From Diphasiastrum complanatum (lineage: Eukaryota; Streptophyta; Lycopodiopsida; Lycopodiales; Lycopodiaceae), in contig CM055100.1 in the NCBI GenBank assembly GCA_029204225.1, positions 10,032,000 through 10,095,999 on the forward strand: DNA of 64,000 nucleotides. Direction: 5' to 3'. Numbering within the stretch: position 1 is the first letter of the stretch; each line of letters begins with the position of its first letter. The notes under the pieces are model-generated. The model saw only the letters and a list, made by a program, of their open reading frames with translations. It ran no database searches and was not told the DNA's origin. Shown in pieces: positions 22,213-33,494 of the stretch. The position numbers and the translations under genes were made by a program.

Positions 22213-23053
22213 CCTTGGAGTAGAGGTGTGGCAAAAAGGACACGAAGTAGTTTTAACATAGGTGAAGTATGTCAAAGAGTTGCTACACAGGTTTAGGTTG
22301 CAGGATTGTAAACCAGTAAATACTCCTATTGAACCAGGTAAAAAGCTTTCTAAGCTTGATGAGTCACAATCATTTGATGCTACACTGTATAGGCAGTTAG
22401 TAGGGAGCTTGATTTACCTTACCATGACTAGACCAGATTTATGCTATGTTGTTGGCATTGTAAGTCAGTTTATGGCAGCACCTACAAAAACGCATTGGAA
22501 GGCAGCTAAACGCATTTTGCGTTATGTGAAAGACACTTCAGATTATGGCTTGATTTACAGGAAGCATGATGGTTTACCTGAGTTGTGTGGCTATGTGGAT
22601 GCAAATTGGGGAGGTGACTATGATGATCGTAGATCCACCATAGGGTATGTATTCTAGTTTTGTGGTAGTTGCTTTTCCTGGTCTAGTAAGAAGCAAAGTA
22701 CAATTGTTCTATCCACCACAGAAGCAGAGTATAAGGCAATGTGTAGTGCAGCACATGAAGCTATATGGTTGAGACAAATCTTGGAAGAAGTTGGCATGAA
22801 GCAAAAAAATCCCACGACATTACATAGTGACAGTCAGAGTGGAATTTAGCTAGCAAAGTATCCAGTGTTCCATGCGAGAACTAAACACATTGAGATTCAG
22901 TATCACTTTATACGTGAGAGGCTGCCGAGTCATGAAATTCATGTTGTTCATTGTAACACAGAAGAACAACTAGCTGATATTTTCACTAAGCCACTTTTTG
23001 GAGAAAAGTTTGATAAGTCTAGATCAAAGCTTTCTGTACTTAAAGTTTGTTGA
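22213..23053 (+). pseudogene. Copia RT C-terminus and RNase H
   Basis: LVGSLIYLTMTRPDLCYVVG (RT thumb), GYVDANWGGDYDDRRST and LSTTEAEYKAM (RNase H), then the HIEIQYHFIRE and EEQLADIFTKPL C-terminal motifs. TAG at 22655-22657 and another near 22847 lie in frame. The polyprotein ends naturally at 23051-23053. Confidence 0.88.
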
Positions 23054-23096
23054 CTTTAAAGCTATGTATATGACCGTATAAAAAGTAGACTCTACT

Positions 23097-23318
23097 TTAA
23101 GAGAGAGAGTTAGAATTAAAGTAGAATCACTGTGTTACTGTACTGTGGATCCTATCAGTTGATAAGGATCAGTTGGCCTCGCCACGAGGCAAGTCGACAG
23201 GACACGCGTCCCGCCAACGGCAACTTGGGTCATGCATGGGTTTCTTGAGTGAACAACTATATGTATAGTGTTATTTCATTTTGAGAAATACAGTTGCTAT
23301 GTGAGCTTGTGGTGGAGA
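23097..23318 (+). repeat. Polypurine tract and partial 3' LTR of Copia family 3
   Basis: AAGAGAGAGAG at about 23097-23107 precedes a GC-richer stretch starting TTAGAATTAAAGTAGAATC. It fits a polypurine tract followed by a 3' LTR of which about 210 bases remain before the AT-rich block begins. No second copy is available to prove it. Confidence 0.55.
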
Positions 23319-23337
23319 TAAGATAGCTCAAGCTTGA

Positions 23338-24170
23338 TCCCTTGTTAATGAAATTGCCTCCTATCATAAGATATAACTAAAATTTGATGTGCATCTCTTG
23401 GGATAGCTCACTTTTGGTGAATATCACTAAAGGTTTCTCGTAAAGTGGTCCAATTCGAGGAACTTTGGGCTCATGAAATAGATCAAACTCGATCCCCATC
23501 ACTTGAGATAGCTCAAATCTAATGTCTAATACAAGATCTTGGTCCTTATCACTTGACATAGAAGATCGAGTGATTGAATTTGATCGATCTACAATTTGGG
23601 ACAATCAATTTTGGCGCCTTTGAGATGGAATTATCTCCTGCCACACAAGATAATCCAAATTTGATGTCAATCACCCATGTGATGATCTTGGATTTCAAAG
23701 GTACTATTTTTGGGATGATCTTGAACTTTTCAAACACTCCACTCTCTCCAATGTGCACTCTTCTGTCCATCACTATGTTTGACTCTTAGGATGATGGTTC
23801 TATTAATATCCTACAAAGATGAGTTGTACATCATTGATAACCTATCCTCTTCATGCTGGATATGACACAACGTAGGTGACTCTTGATTTTTGTTCCATTT
23901 TCCTATGATAGGTGCTTTTTTTGGTCCTACTAGTCCCTAAGTAGAATTCACAACTACAAACCCCCTTTCTATTTTCACTTTCTTACCTTATTCCTTAGGC
24001 ATCCCTAGAAACCCTCTGTATTTTAGGAAAGTTAAACGTGGTATACCCCTATCACTGTCTATCACTTGAGATATCGCATATTGGCCCTTATCGCTTGAGA
24101 TTGTCCATTGAGTGATCAAGTTAGAGTAATTTTGAGTTTAGGACATTCGTGTAACTTTGAATGCAGTGCT
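23338..24170 (+). repeat. Degenerate AT-rich repeat block, copy 2
   Basis: Matches 17785-19060 in the same orientation, lacking about 510 central bases. The deletion joint lies at 'cccctatcac/tgtctatcac', a short direct repeat. The two copies flank the Copia at 19.1-23.3 kb. Confidence 0.7.
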
Positions 24171-24428
24171 TACATCTAAGACAACTCAATTTTGGTCCTA
24201 ATTACTTGACATTGCTCATTGAGTGATCATAATTGACCAACATCACATCAGTTTGCTCAAACTTGTTGTCTATCAATGTCAATAGCCCCATTTTGGTGTC
24301 TCTATCACTCGGAAAAGCCAGAATCTGCTACCTAACATATGATTTGGTTGCTGATTACTTGACATGGCTCATCAACTGACTAGACTCAATCGATCTCATG
24401 CGTAGCATATTAAGACAACTCAAGTTCA

Positions 24429-24858
<430 letters not shown>

Positions 24859-24870
24859 GGTATCAGAGCT
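24859..24870 (+). other. Primer-binding site (tRNA-Met type)
   Basis: TGGTATCAGAGC immediately after the LTR-terminal CA. It is followed by about 280 bases of leader-like sequence with no gag. Confidence 0.85.
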
Positions 24871-25150
24871 ACGATAGTCTTGTGTGCCTGATCAGTGGAT
24901 ACAGCTTGTCACAGGCTCTGCAACGAAATGAGAAAGTCCTTCACAGGAGGTGAAAGCTTGGAGAGACAAAAACGACTGGAAGAAATCTTTCTTGGTGTAT
25001 TTTGCAGGTTTTGGAGCTCACAGTTATTAGTGGGGAACGAAGACACAGTCTTGGAGGCATCGGACTCGGCCAGGGCAACATCAGACAGATTCTTCAAGAG
25101 GGGTCTACTTGCATTTATAAAAAAATAATAATTGGTGTACTTTGGTAGAT

Positions 25151-25408
25151 CTAGCTTGGGTGTTCGTCTCTCAAGATGAGCATGGTGGGTAGCAGAAACT
25201 CCATTAAGGTTGGTTCTGGCATGGGATGTTTCAACACCATGAACATGGGTTCTGGCTCACGAGGACTCGGCTCTATCATGTTCTTGTCCTTCAAATGGTT
25301 TGTGGACTGCATTCGGTAGAATCTATAACGTCTGATTTGTTTAGCTACAAGGGACCTGATCTCGTATGGATAATCTTCTGGGATGTCAGGATCTATATTG
25401 TCGGCCAT
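25151..25408 (-). CDS. Small ORF, possible retroelement gag N-terminus
   Basis: The minus-strand ATG at 25408 opens 85 codons beginning MADNIDPDIPEDYPYEIRSL, then a basic segment and a Pro/Met-rich segment (HPMPEPTLMEFLLPTM). The acidic start and Pro-rich end resemble plant Gypsy gag N-termini, but no diagnostic domain is visible. The family is not recognised. Confidence 0.3.
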   Translation of the reverse strand: MADNIDPDIPEDYPYEIRSLVAKQIRRYRFYRMQSTNHLKDKNMIEPSPREPEPMFMVLKHPMPEPTLMEFLLPTMLILRDEHPS

Positions 25409-25617
25409 TGGGTATTGTTGTGTCTTTTTTGTGTTGGGTATGTGTTTCTAGTATTTTTGGATTTTTTTTTTTAGAGTTTTTGGTGTTTTTGAATTTTTTA
25501 GGGTTTTTCGTGTTTTTGGATTTTTTAGGGTGTTGAAGGAAGTGAAGGTGGAGACTCAGTATAAAAAGGGCTTTCTATTGGTATGAGTGTTGTTTTTTGA
25601 AAAAAATTTGGTGTTCA

Positions 25618-26052
25618 TGCAAGTAGACCCCTCTTAACAAAAGTAGAGTGAGCCACCTTTTGATGGTGACCTCTAGTGGAGAGCAACATTCCACTTGTAA
25701 TTTGTGAAATGTGGAAATTCCACTAGGATGCCACCTAAGGAGCTCTCTTGCTTATTTAAGAGACTCCCTCTTTGTGAAGAGGATCTTTTTGCATTGTATC
25801 TACTCCATGCTTAATAAGAATATTTTCCATGAGTTTGATGCTACACTAAGCTCCTTGATCATGATGGTTTTCTTGAGTGGTGCCCCTATGATCGTGCCCT
25901 TCCATTCATATTTTGTGTGGTTGTGGATTTAGAGTGGATTAGTTTTTTTGCTTTCCTAGTTGTGGATTAGATTTCTTGTTTTCTTGTGGATTAATATAGG
26001 AGCTAGCATTCAAGTAAACTAAATAGGCTAGAAATGTGGCATCAATCTTGCA
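25618..26052 (+). repeat. LTR-like repeat R2
   Basis: A 435-base copy of the repeat at 10540-10975, same orientation, with the same TGCAAG...CTTGCA ends and TTATTTAAGAGAC region. No target duplication is seen. Both copies border minus-strand gene clusters that end in the 34-base repeat. Confidence 0.6.
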
Positions 26053-26193
26053 TATTCTCTAACATTCTAGTTCTTGATGTTCTTGGGATGTCCAAGAATC
26101 AAAAGGCTAGTTAGTTTCTTGATTCTTGGACTTCTAACATGCTGTAGATTAGTTCTTGTTTCTTGTTTATCAGTTATGAAAATGTAGCTTAAT

Positions 26194-26457
26194 TTAGTGT
26201 AGTGTAGGATCTGATTTCAATTCGTTTTTAGAGTAAGTAACAATAGAAACTACTGAACATTCATTGGTTTGCATGCTGATCTGTGAATGAGCGTTCTTGG
26301 CTTGCATCCTATGTAGAATGTAAGTGCGTTCAAGAGCGACGTCCCTGAGTAGTCCTCTGACAGTTGAAACTATTGTTCTCCCACAATGGTGATTGTTGTA
26401 GGTAGATCTTTGCAACACGTTATCAGCCCTGTCTTTTTCGCATCTGTGACATGGCAA
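26194..26457 (-). CDS. Small ORF with Cys/His motif, unrecognised
   Basis: A minus-strand frame of 87 codons beginning MPCHRCEKD and followed by HHCG, which could be a zinc-binding arrangement. It lies downstream of the gene at 26508-27741 on the same strand and may be one of its exons. No family assigned. Confidence 0.25.
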   Translation of the reverse strand: MPCHRCEKDRADNVLQRSTYNNHHCGRTIVSTVRGLLRDVALERTYILHRMQAKNAHSQISMQTNECSVVSIVTYSKNELKSDPTLH

Positions 26458-26507
26458 ATATTAGTGAATGTGCAATTGTAAATGATGACATTTTTTATTA
26501 TTTTGTT

Positions 26508-27741
26508 CTATTTTGAAATGGCAATAAACATAAAGTACTTTCGAGTCTTCCGTTGATGATAAATCTGAAATATGTTGGTAAATTGGTTTGTAATAGCATG
26601 AGCTCTGTTCTGATAAAAATCAAGCTTCCAGTGCTCTTCCACCTCAACCATAGTCAAATATTCCTCATTGTAGATAATGCTTATCTCTATTTGGTTTGTG
26701 TGACCATTTAGTTCAAAGTCTTGATCCAGTGGTAGCCATGTACCTTCAATTTTCTTGTATTTCTGGTAGCTAAATGTGAGACTCAGCATTTGCTTTTCGA
26801 TATGATAACGAAAAATCATTGACAACTTTTTAATCCTGCATTCAATGTCATTATTTTTTTTACTATCCCAGCCTTGATCCATGAGATTTGACAAAGTCTC
26901 ATCTGATAAATCCTTGCAAACAAATAAAGTTGGTGTCCTACGAACAGTAGCACTCGAGAAAAAATCAACAAATGTATGCAATGAGATAAACCAACTTAGA
27001 TGAACAATTTTCGAGCCTGTGCTTATCTTCATAGCATTTTTGATATCAATGAATAGCTTGCATCTCAAGGATTTAGAAACAATGCTGTCAAAAGTAGGCC
27101 ACTCATCACTTTGAAAACTAGGCAATTGAATTGCTTCGAGCTTGCAAAACCTCCATCTGTTTGTGGCATATATAAAGATTCATAAAAATAGATACCACAA
27201 TCTGCAAGTTCCTTTGGACTTCTTCCTCTGTATTGCAGCTTTCCAACATCAAAGTGAATCACATCTCATATTCCTGCAAGTGATTGTGCGGGCTCCCATT
27301 CACTTATGCATGATGGATATAAATCTGAAAGAAAAAAACAATGTTGAAGCATTTAAATCATAATCTGAAGAGCATCAATAAAGGAAATCACCTATGATTG
27401 TTGTAGAGTGCATATGTTTTGATATACTTACAATTACATTTTTGATGATCATGAGGATTGATATCATGTACTTTGATTTCTGAATGCATATATACATGTT
27501 GCACTAAGACTTCTAATATCGATTGACCTCCCGGGGTAGTCTTAAACTCCAAAATTTTTGCTTTCCAATAAGATTTGTAAGTCATTTTTGCTCTTTTCTT
27601 TTGTCGAAAATTGCCTTTTGATGATGGATGCAGCAATACCCATGAGTTCTTCGTATATTTTGTTGGCTTCTAGTTATCAGCTTCATCTTTCTCATTGTAA
27701 AGAATCACAGAATCGATTGTAGATCTGGGTCTCCTTGTCAT
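26508..27741 (-). pseudogene. Spliced gene of unknown family in the second cluster
   Basis: The minus-strand ATG at 27741 is followed by a basic segment and YWKAKILEFKTTPGGQSILE, with an in-frame TAG at 27670-27672. A GTAAGT donor at 27431 pairs in phase with an AG acceptor at 27265, leaving a 167-base intron. Exon 2 runs into a 205-codon frame ending at 26508, with one frameshift near 27140. It is rich in aromatic and charged residues. The N-terminal part faintly recalls a BAH-type chromatin domain, which I cannot confirm. It points inward from the 34-base repeat at 28171. Confidence 0.4.
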
Positions 27742-28170
27742 TGCTATTTTCAAAGCTTGGGTGCCAAAAATCTCTCTGATATGTTACTTAATTTTAATTT
27801 TTTGTATCACATTTAATCTAATGTGAATGCCAACATAGACACAGTTACTGCATATACCATATTTTATGTAACTGTACATACTATATTTCTATAACTGTAA
27901 CTAGTATAGTTAGAAAATTTTATTATACTAACCAGCATAGTCAAGTAAATTTAACTTGAGGTATTGACGTCGGACAGATTAGCATGTGTCGGGCAGGAAG
28001 AAGAAACCAATGGGATACGTCCATGCTGCCCGGACACAAGTTTCAAAGTTTTCTATATTGCATTTTGATTTTTTAGTTGATTTGAACTACGTTACGTAGA
28101 TAAAATCTGTGCATTTTGATTGGGCCTGGTGACGGTCGAAACTAAAGAAAAAAAATAAAAGTATCTTTAC
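27742..28170. other. Non-coding terminal part of the second cluster
   Basis: AT-rich, without a gene; not similar to the corresponding terminal part at 15395-15881. Confidence 0.4.
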
Positions 28171-28204
28171 AAAGGGTCTTTTTGATATTGAGAACTCCTC
28201 TAAT
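28171..28204 (+). repeat. 34-base terminal inverted repeat candidate, copy 2
   Basis: Identical to 15882-15915. It directly precedes the C-terminal half of a Copia gag in sense orientation. See copy 1 for the argument that the pair marks one insertion. Confidence 0.55.
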
Positions 28205-28688
28205 GCAGAATCAAGTCTCTAAATAGGGAGTTGGCTTCCATTGGAGAGAAGATTCATGATGGAGAGCTTGTACAAATTGTTCTTAATAGTATAGGAGATG
28301 ACTTTGCAAATTTGGTCCAAAGTTTTGTCATCCAAGACACTTTGCCAACTATAGAAAAACTTCATAGTAGTGTATTAGTGGCTGAAGAGTGTAGGATGCT
28401 CTACACCAAGGCAAGAATGAGTTCATTATCTTTGCAGGATGGATATGAGAAAGCCAATTTCTCATTCAAGGGCAAAAAGAAGACCAATGGAAATAAGAAG
28501 CTCCAAAGGAGGCCAAAGAAGAGGATGATGCATCAAGCTCAAAGGACAAGTCAAAGCAAAAATGTTTTTTTTGTGGAAAGAAAGGGCATTATGCATCCGA
28601 ATGCTACAAGAGGCTAAGAGCAAAAGAGGAGGAGGACAAACAAGGGAACCTTGCATATGAAGAGGATGGAGATGAGGAGATCTCATCT
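28205..28688 (+). pseudogene. Copia gag, C-terminal half
   Basis: Picks up the gag domain exactly where 15916 breaks off: an RIKSLNRELASIGEKI motif, GELVQIVLNSI, then Lys-rich sequence. A frameshift before 28563 leads into the CCHC knuckle CFFCGKKGHYASEC (28563-28604) and an acidic linker. It belongs to the same family as the N-terminal half on the minus strand at 16 kb, judged by continuity of the domain. Confidence 0.75.
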
Positions 28689-29261
28689 TTGATGGCATCT
28701 ACATCCACTCCAACAAGCAAAAGCAACTCAAAGGGCACTTGGTGGATTGATAGTGGGGCTAGTTCCCACATGACTTTCCAAAAGAACACATTCTCAACCT
28801 TACACTCTTTCAATGGTGCTAATAAATTTGTTTCTTTAGTAAATGATCAAGAATGCAAGATAGATGGTATTGGTACCATCTCATTAAGTCTAGGATCTAG
28901 CAAAAGGATGGATCTAGACAATGTCCTTTTTGTACCATCAATTACCAAGAGCCTGCTTAGTGTTGGACAACTAATGAATGATGGTTTAGATGTTCACTTC
29001 AAGCATGGAGTTTGTTCCATCATGAAGAATAATATTTGCATAGCAAATGGTGTTAAACAAAGTAGTTTGTTTAAGTTGGATGCTAAAATTGCTATGGCAA
29101 AAGAGGAAATCATTTATTCAAATGTACACTCTTTTTCTCATGTACCAAGTAGTGATAATAAGATGCATGAAACATTCTTAGATGTTTATACAAGAGATGC
29201 TTGGATCCATCTAGTATCTTGTGTGAATGAGCCTTGGTGTAAAAAATCTTGCAAGGATTGA
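28689..29261 (+). pseudogene. Copia protease and following region
   Basis: TWWIDSGASSHMTF is the aspartic protease signature, followed by LGSSKRMDLDNVLFVPSI and KSLLSVGQL of the region before integrase. The frame ends after a short DVYTRDAWIHL stretch, where most of integrase has been deleted. Confidence 0.8.
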
Positions 29262-30063
29262 GGAGGAGCAACAAAGTGATGGAGATCTTGAGGATACACC
29301 TCAAAAATCAAGTGCTCCAAGAAGATCCACAAAGGCAAGTGTCGAGCCTTCAAGGCTCACTTATCTTGGCAAACCATTCACTTTCAACACTTTTCTTACT
29401 TCAATTCTTGATGAACCATTTTGCTATGAGATCTGCATGAGGCAAACCGAGGTATGCTACGAGAACTACATGAGGCAACTCAAGGGCTTCATCAAGAAGA
29501 AAGTTGAAGATAAGATGTATAATGACTCATTTGAGAACAAGTTTTTATGTTTTAGTGATCTAAAAATTGTTATGAACCAATTAAGAGTAAATTGGTTGTT
29601 TGATCAAATGAGTGCTCTCGGATTTTGGAAGAGCAAGAATGAGTTAAGAAGGACACTTATATCCATAAGCAAGTATGTAGCCTCATGAGGTTCAAGATCA
29701 ATTGTAATTACAAGATTAGAAAAATCATGATTACTTTTGATGGTTTGTCGACTAGTCATTTTAGCATGATAAATCTTGGTAATAGTAGCAAGTACATGTT
29801 TTGTGATCTTGATCAATGTGATTTTCACAAGACATGGAGACATCATATTTCCTTCAAAAAGAAGCATCAAGATCATGGCAAGGAGAAGCAAATTTCAAGT
29901 TCTATATCTTCACTCAACATGGAAGAGATCAAGTGCAAAGGTGCAAGGAGGAATCAAGACTCTTCAATTCATCTTGGAGGAGATCAAGATCAAAGAAGCT
30001 CTATGTTGGATATGGTGATACATCATGTCCTCATCTTTGGGGGCTCATTAGTCATCTTCTAAA
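29262..30063 (+). pseudogene. Copia integrase-RT linker remnant, then unknown
   Basis: The frame 29227-29688 contains SSAPRRSTKASVEPSRL, typical of the linker between integrase and RT. RT itself is not recognisable. From about 29690 to 30063 only unassigned frames remain, so the element ends or is overwritten before the Gypsy primer site at 30104. Confidence 0.5.
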
Positions 30064-30103
30064 CTTGAATATGATTTTTGGGTGCCGTTGCTAAACCCTA
30101 CAG

Positions 30104-30121
30104 TGGCGCCGTTGCTGGGGA
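30104..30121 (+). other. Gypsy (Tat/Athila-type) primer-binding site
   Basis: TGGCGCCGTTGCTGGGGA, one base from the TGGCGCCGTTGCCGGGGA of many plant Tat/Athila elements. It is preceded by CCCTACA, a plausible LTR end. The LTR itself is not delimited. Confidence 0.75.
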
Positions 30122-31529
30122 TATGTTTCCACTAACTAGTTTAGCTGTATTTTAGCTATTTTCTTGTTTTTTAGGGTAGTTTTAGGTAGATTTTTGGGTG
30201 TTTAGAGTTAGTTTTTGGTAGTTTTTCTTTGGGTTTCAATTGTTCACAGCTAGCGGAGGAGGTGTGAGAGGGTAGAGGAGGCCTTGAACAGCCTCTAAGG
30301 GCTTGAAACCCAAACCAACCAACCAAAAAACCCAAAAAAATACACCAATCTACATTTTGGAGGGAAAAAGAGCCTAAAATCTCATCAGATTTTTATATCT
30401 CCAGAATCAGTGAATATTAACCCTTGCATGACTGATAGTAACTCCAAGGTACTGTCCCAGACCTACATAGAAGCCTGCTAGAGTTAATTCCAAGCAGATT
30501 GTGAAAACCAGAGAAAAATCATAAAAAAATTCAAAAAATCTTTGAAAAAAATCCAAAAAATTCAAATCTTCATAAGAACTCTCGTAGAGCCCTCTGAAGT
30601 TCCATCTCAGTGAGACCAAGACACAGAGAAGCTTGCGAGAGTTAGTTTGATGTCTAAGTGCCTGTGCGAGAGTTCCCAGTGAAAAAAAGATGGGAAAGTA
30701 CTAGTGAACCCTCGCAGACAGAAAAATTTTCAATTCCAGTGGTCAAGAACTCTCACAGACGATTATGAAGTTCCATCTCAGTGAGACCAGGACACATAAG
30801 AGCTTGCGAGAATTAGTTTGATTCCAGTGAGCAGAAAATTGGATTTAAGTGCAAAAAAGTCTCTAAAAAGTGAAGATCCAGCAAATCCATCTAGTAAGAA
30901 CTCTCACAGACCCTCTCAATCGATTTAGAATGTCAATTTACATCAGTGATGAAGCCTGCGAGAGTTAGTGTGAAGATCTGGTCAAGATCAAGTCAAAAAA
31001 GTGGTTTTGAACCCTCGCAGACAGTAAAATTTTCACTTCTTGCGAGAGTTAACTCTCGCAGAGAATTCTATAGTGATATCTGACCCAGATCTAGCTATTG
31101 TGAGCCTTGCGAGAGTTACTTCCCAGAGATCTGAAAGATATCAAGTTTTTTACCTACAAAAATAGCTAAAGAGCCCTCGCACAGCCAACCCTCGCACAAG
31201 AGAACCCTCGCAGACTAGATCACTGGAAATATATGCATCAGATCCAGCTACTGTCAAAATCTCAGGTCAATTAGAGCAAAGGAGTCAAAAGTTATCAAGG
31301 AAAAACCGTCGTAAAGGGCCTAAAATTCACTTTCGGCCAATCAGATTGATCAGATCCTTAGAGATCCATACTGCATCCTACTGTATAAGCAAGATCCGAT
31401 CATTTTGAGACCCACCATCAGATGAATCTGAGATCGGGATGATCAATAGCACGAAGGATAACAAATCAAACACCACACCTTCCCAGATTAGTAGCTGTGC
31501 AACAAGAGGCAGAACCGGCACCAGCACCA
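30122..31529 (+). other. Tat-1 leader with repeated CCCTCGCAGA / GCGAGAGTTA motifs
   Basis: About 1.4 kb without a gene. At least nine forward copies of an aac(c/t)ctcgcaga motif and six inverted copies are scattered over 30577-31215. A perfect 20-base palindrome is at 31041-31060. A block around 30583-30650 is repeated at about 30744-30820. Confidence 0.7.
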
Positions 31530-32335
31530 ATGGACCCAATAGGCCAACCTGTACCTGTCGCTCCCTTGCAAGCAGCCTGGAGAGCACCATAGATGAAAAT
31601 ACCAAAATATGACGGATCATCAGATCCCATTCCATTCCTCCAGATCTACGAGCAAGCTTGTAAAATCTACGGTGAACGGACACCTACGGAGAAGCCCATG
31701 TCCTTATTGGCAGTGGCTCAAGATTGGTTTTTCAACCTGTCAGAGGAAGAAAAATCCACCTGTGAAGCGGTTAAGACGGCTCTCATTACGCGCTTTAAAC
31801 CAAGAAAATTTCTGGAAGACCTGTTTCTCCTGTTGAGCAGAGTCAAGATGGGAAAACGAGAAAGGGTCAAGGACTATATTGAGCGGGTCAAACACTTATG
31901 ATCCGAGTGCAAGGCAGCCCTAACTTCCGATCACGTGGTGATCATGTGGTTCCTAGCCGGACTACCACGAAGCATCATCAGAGAACTGAAACGACGGGAG
32001 CAGTACGCTACTCTACAAGAAGCTATGAAAGATGCCATCAGGGAAGAGGATGAGGGATCTGACGATGACTATCCATCCACCCACATCCCTACTCCCTTGT
32101 TAGCATCATCATCATTAAACGCATCTGTTCCATCCATTGAACTGTTGTTGGAGCAAATGACAAAATTACACAACAGCAGATGGAGCAACTTACGGCGCAG
32201 TTGACCAAAAAACTGAACGCCTTACAAGGAGCTGTAGCAGCAACGCCACATCAACCGGAACCAAACCAGCTACAGTATCCAAGACGGTAAAATGTATGGT
32301 GTTCAGTGTGCATGCAAAACCATATAGCAAATGAG
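31530..32335 (+). pseudogene. Tat-like Gypsy gag
   Basis: Gag of a Ty3/Gypsy element. Motifs: PKYDGSSDPIPFLQIYEQ, ALITRFKPRKFLEDLFLLL, ERVKDYIERVKHL and IMWFLAGLPRSIIRELKRR, ending in a CCHC knuckle CSVCMQNHIANEC. Closely related to the gag at 55582. Stops at 31590-31592 and 31899-31901 (TGA where the relative has Arg) and a shift near 32170 disable it. It is cut at 32336 by an LTR of another element. Confidence 0.85.
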
Positions 32336-33418
32336 TGTTTTACAAGTAGAAGTGAGGAAGTCCTCCAAATCCAAGGTAGAGCCTCCAAATGTCCTCCAAG
32401 CAATCTGCAAGCTTCAAGATGCTCTCCAACTCCAAGCTAGGATGCCTCCACCTGCAAGTAAGGATCTGCAAGCCTCCAAGGATCTCTCCTCCACCTGTGT
32501 CCCTACTCTTTAAACACAAAGATAGATAACAAGCTGGCCTCAAGTATTCACCACCCAACCATCGCTAGATCCAAGCTCCAAGCAAGACCTATCTAGCACC
32601 CCCTTGCTAACCATAAACAAATCACAAGCATACCACAACACTCCATAGCATACTCAAGATCCAAACTCTACTTATGTCCCATACCATAAGCAAGATCCAC
32701 ACCTCAAGCATATTACCACAAGTAAGCACTCTACACACTAGTAGCAACACTAGAGCATAAGCCAAGCAAACAAGAGAGATCTCTCCCCTCCCAATGGGTG
32801 CCCTACTACCCTCATATAGATGGCCCAGGGACCCCTCCAATGCACTATGGAGTTTCATGCTCATCCAATGAGAGAGAGAGAAGCCTAGGGGAGTTAAAGA
32901 ATCTCCAAGAGCCTCCATAGGCTTATGGAATGTCAAGAGACTCCTTCCATAACCTATGACTCTTTGAATGCCTTTCTTGTGGGAGTTGGGAACTCAATGG
33001 ACACTTTAGAAGGGCGCCCTCCTACTAGGTCCCATTGCCCAAGTTGTGCAAGTATACTTTGGTCCTAGACCAATAAAGTGATATGGTTCAAGGTTGAGGC
33101 CCTAGGTTTAGAAAAAATAGTCATATAATGACTTTCTAACACCTCTCTAGGTTCCATACCTCCATCCAAGGCATAGACACCTACCTGCCCTTAACCAAGG
33201 ACACTAGTACCTTAATCTAAGACACCTACCCTTAATACTAAGGGTACCCCTTATCCACGGGTCACGTGACTCCATACCTCCGACTAAGGTATAGTCACTT
33301 GCCTGTCCTTATCCAAGGGCACATACCCTTAATCCTAAGGGTACCTTGCCATTCAGCCCCCAACACTAAATGGACTATTAGGGGTCTGAAGTACTGCTAG
33401 TTACATAGGTATGTAACA
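32336..33418 (-). repeat. 3' LTR of minus-strand chromodomain Gypsy
   Basis: On the minus strand it starts TGTTACATACC at 33418, after a purine tract, and ends CTTGTAAAACA at 32336, inside the Tat gag zinc knuckle. Length 1083 bases with TG...CA ends. The other LTR is not found in the window. Confidence 0.75.
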
Positions 33419-33434
33419 TTCCATCCCCCTAAAC
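33419..33434 (-). other. Polypurine tract
   Basis: GTTTAGGGGGATGGAA on the minus strand directly before the LTR start. Confidence 0.7.
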
Positions 33435-33494
33435 TTAAATTTTTCCTTGTAGAGAAAAATTTGGAAAATTCTTCTGGAGATCAGCCTCCTTTTC

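Noticed and set aside
19061-23337. AT-rich blocks as the LTR pair of the Copia at 19.1-23.3 kb
   Set aside because: A purine tract and a different GC-richer 3' LTR-like sequence lie before the right-hand block, and no clear primer site follows the left-hand one.
25711-25932. Plus-strand frame of 73 codons inside repeat R2
   Set aside because: Not open in repeat R1, so not under coding constraint.
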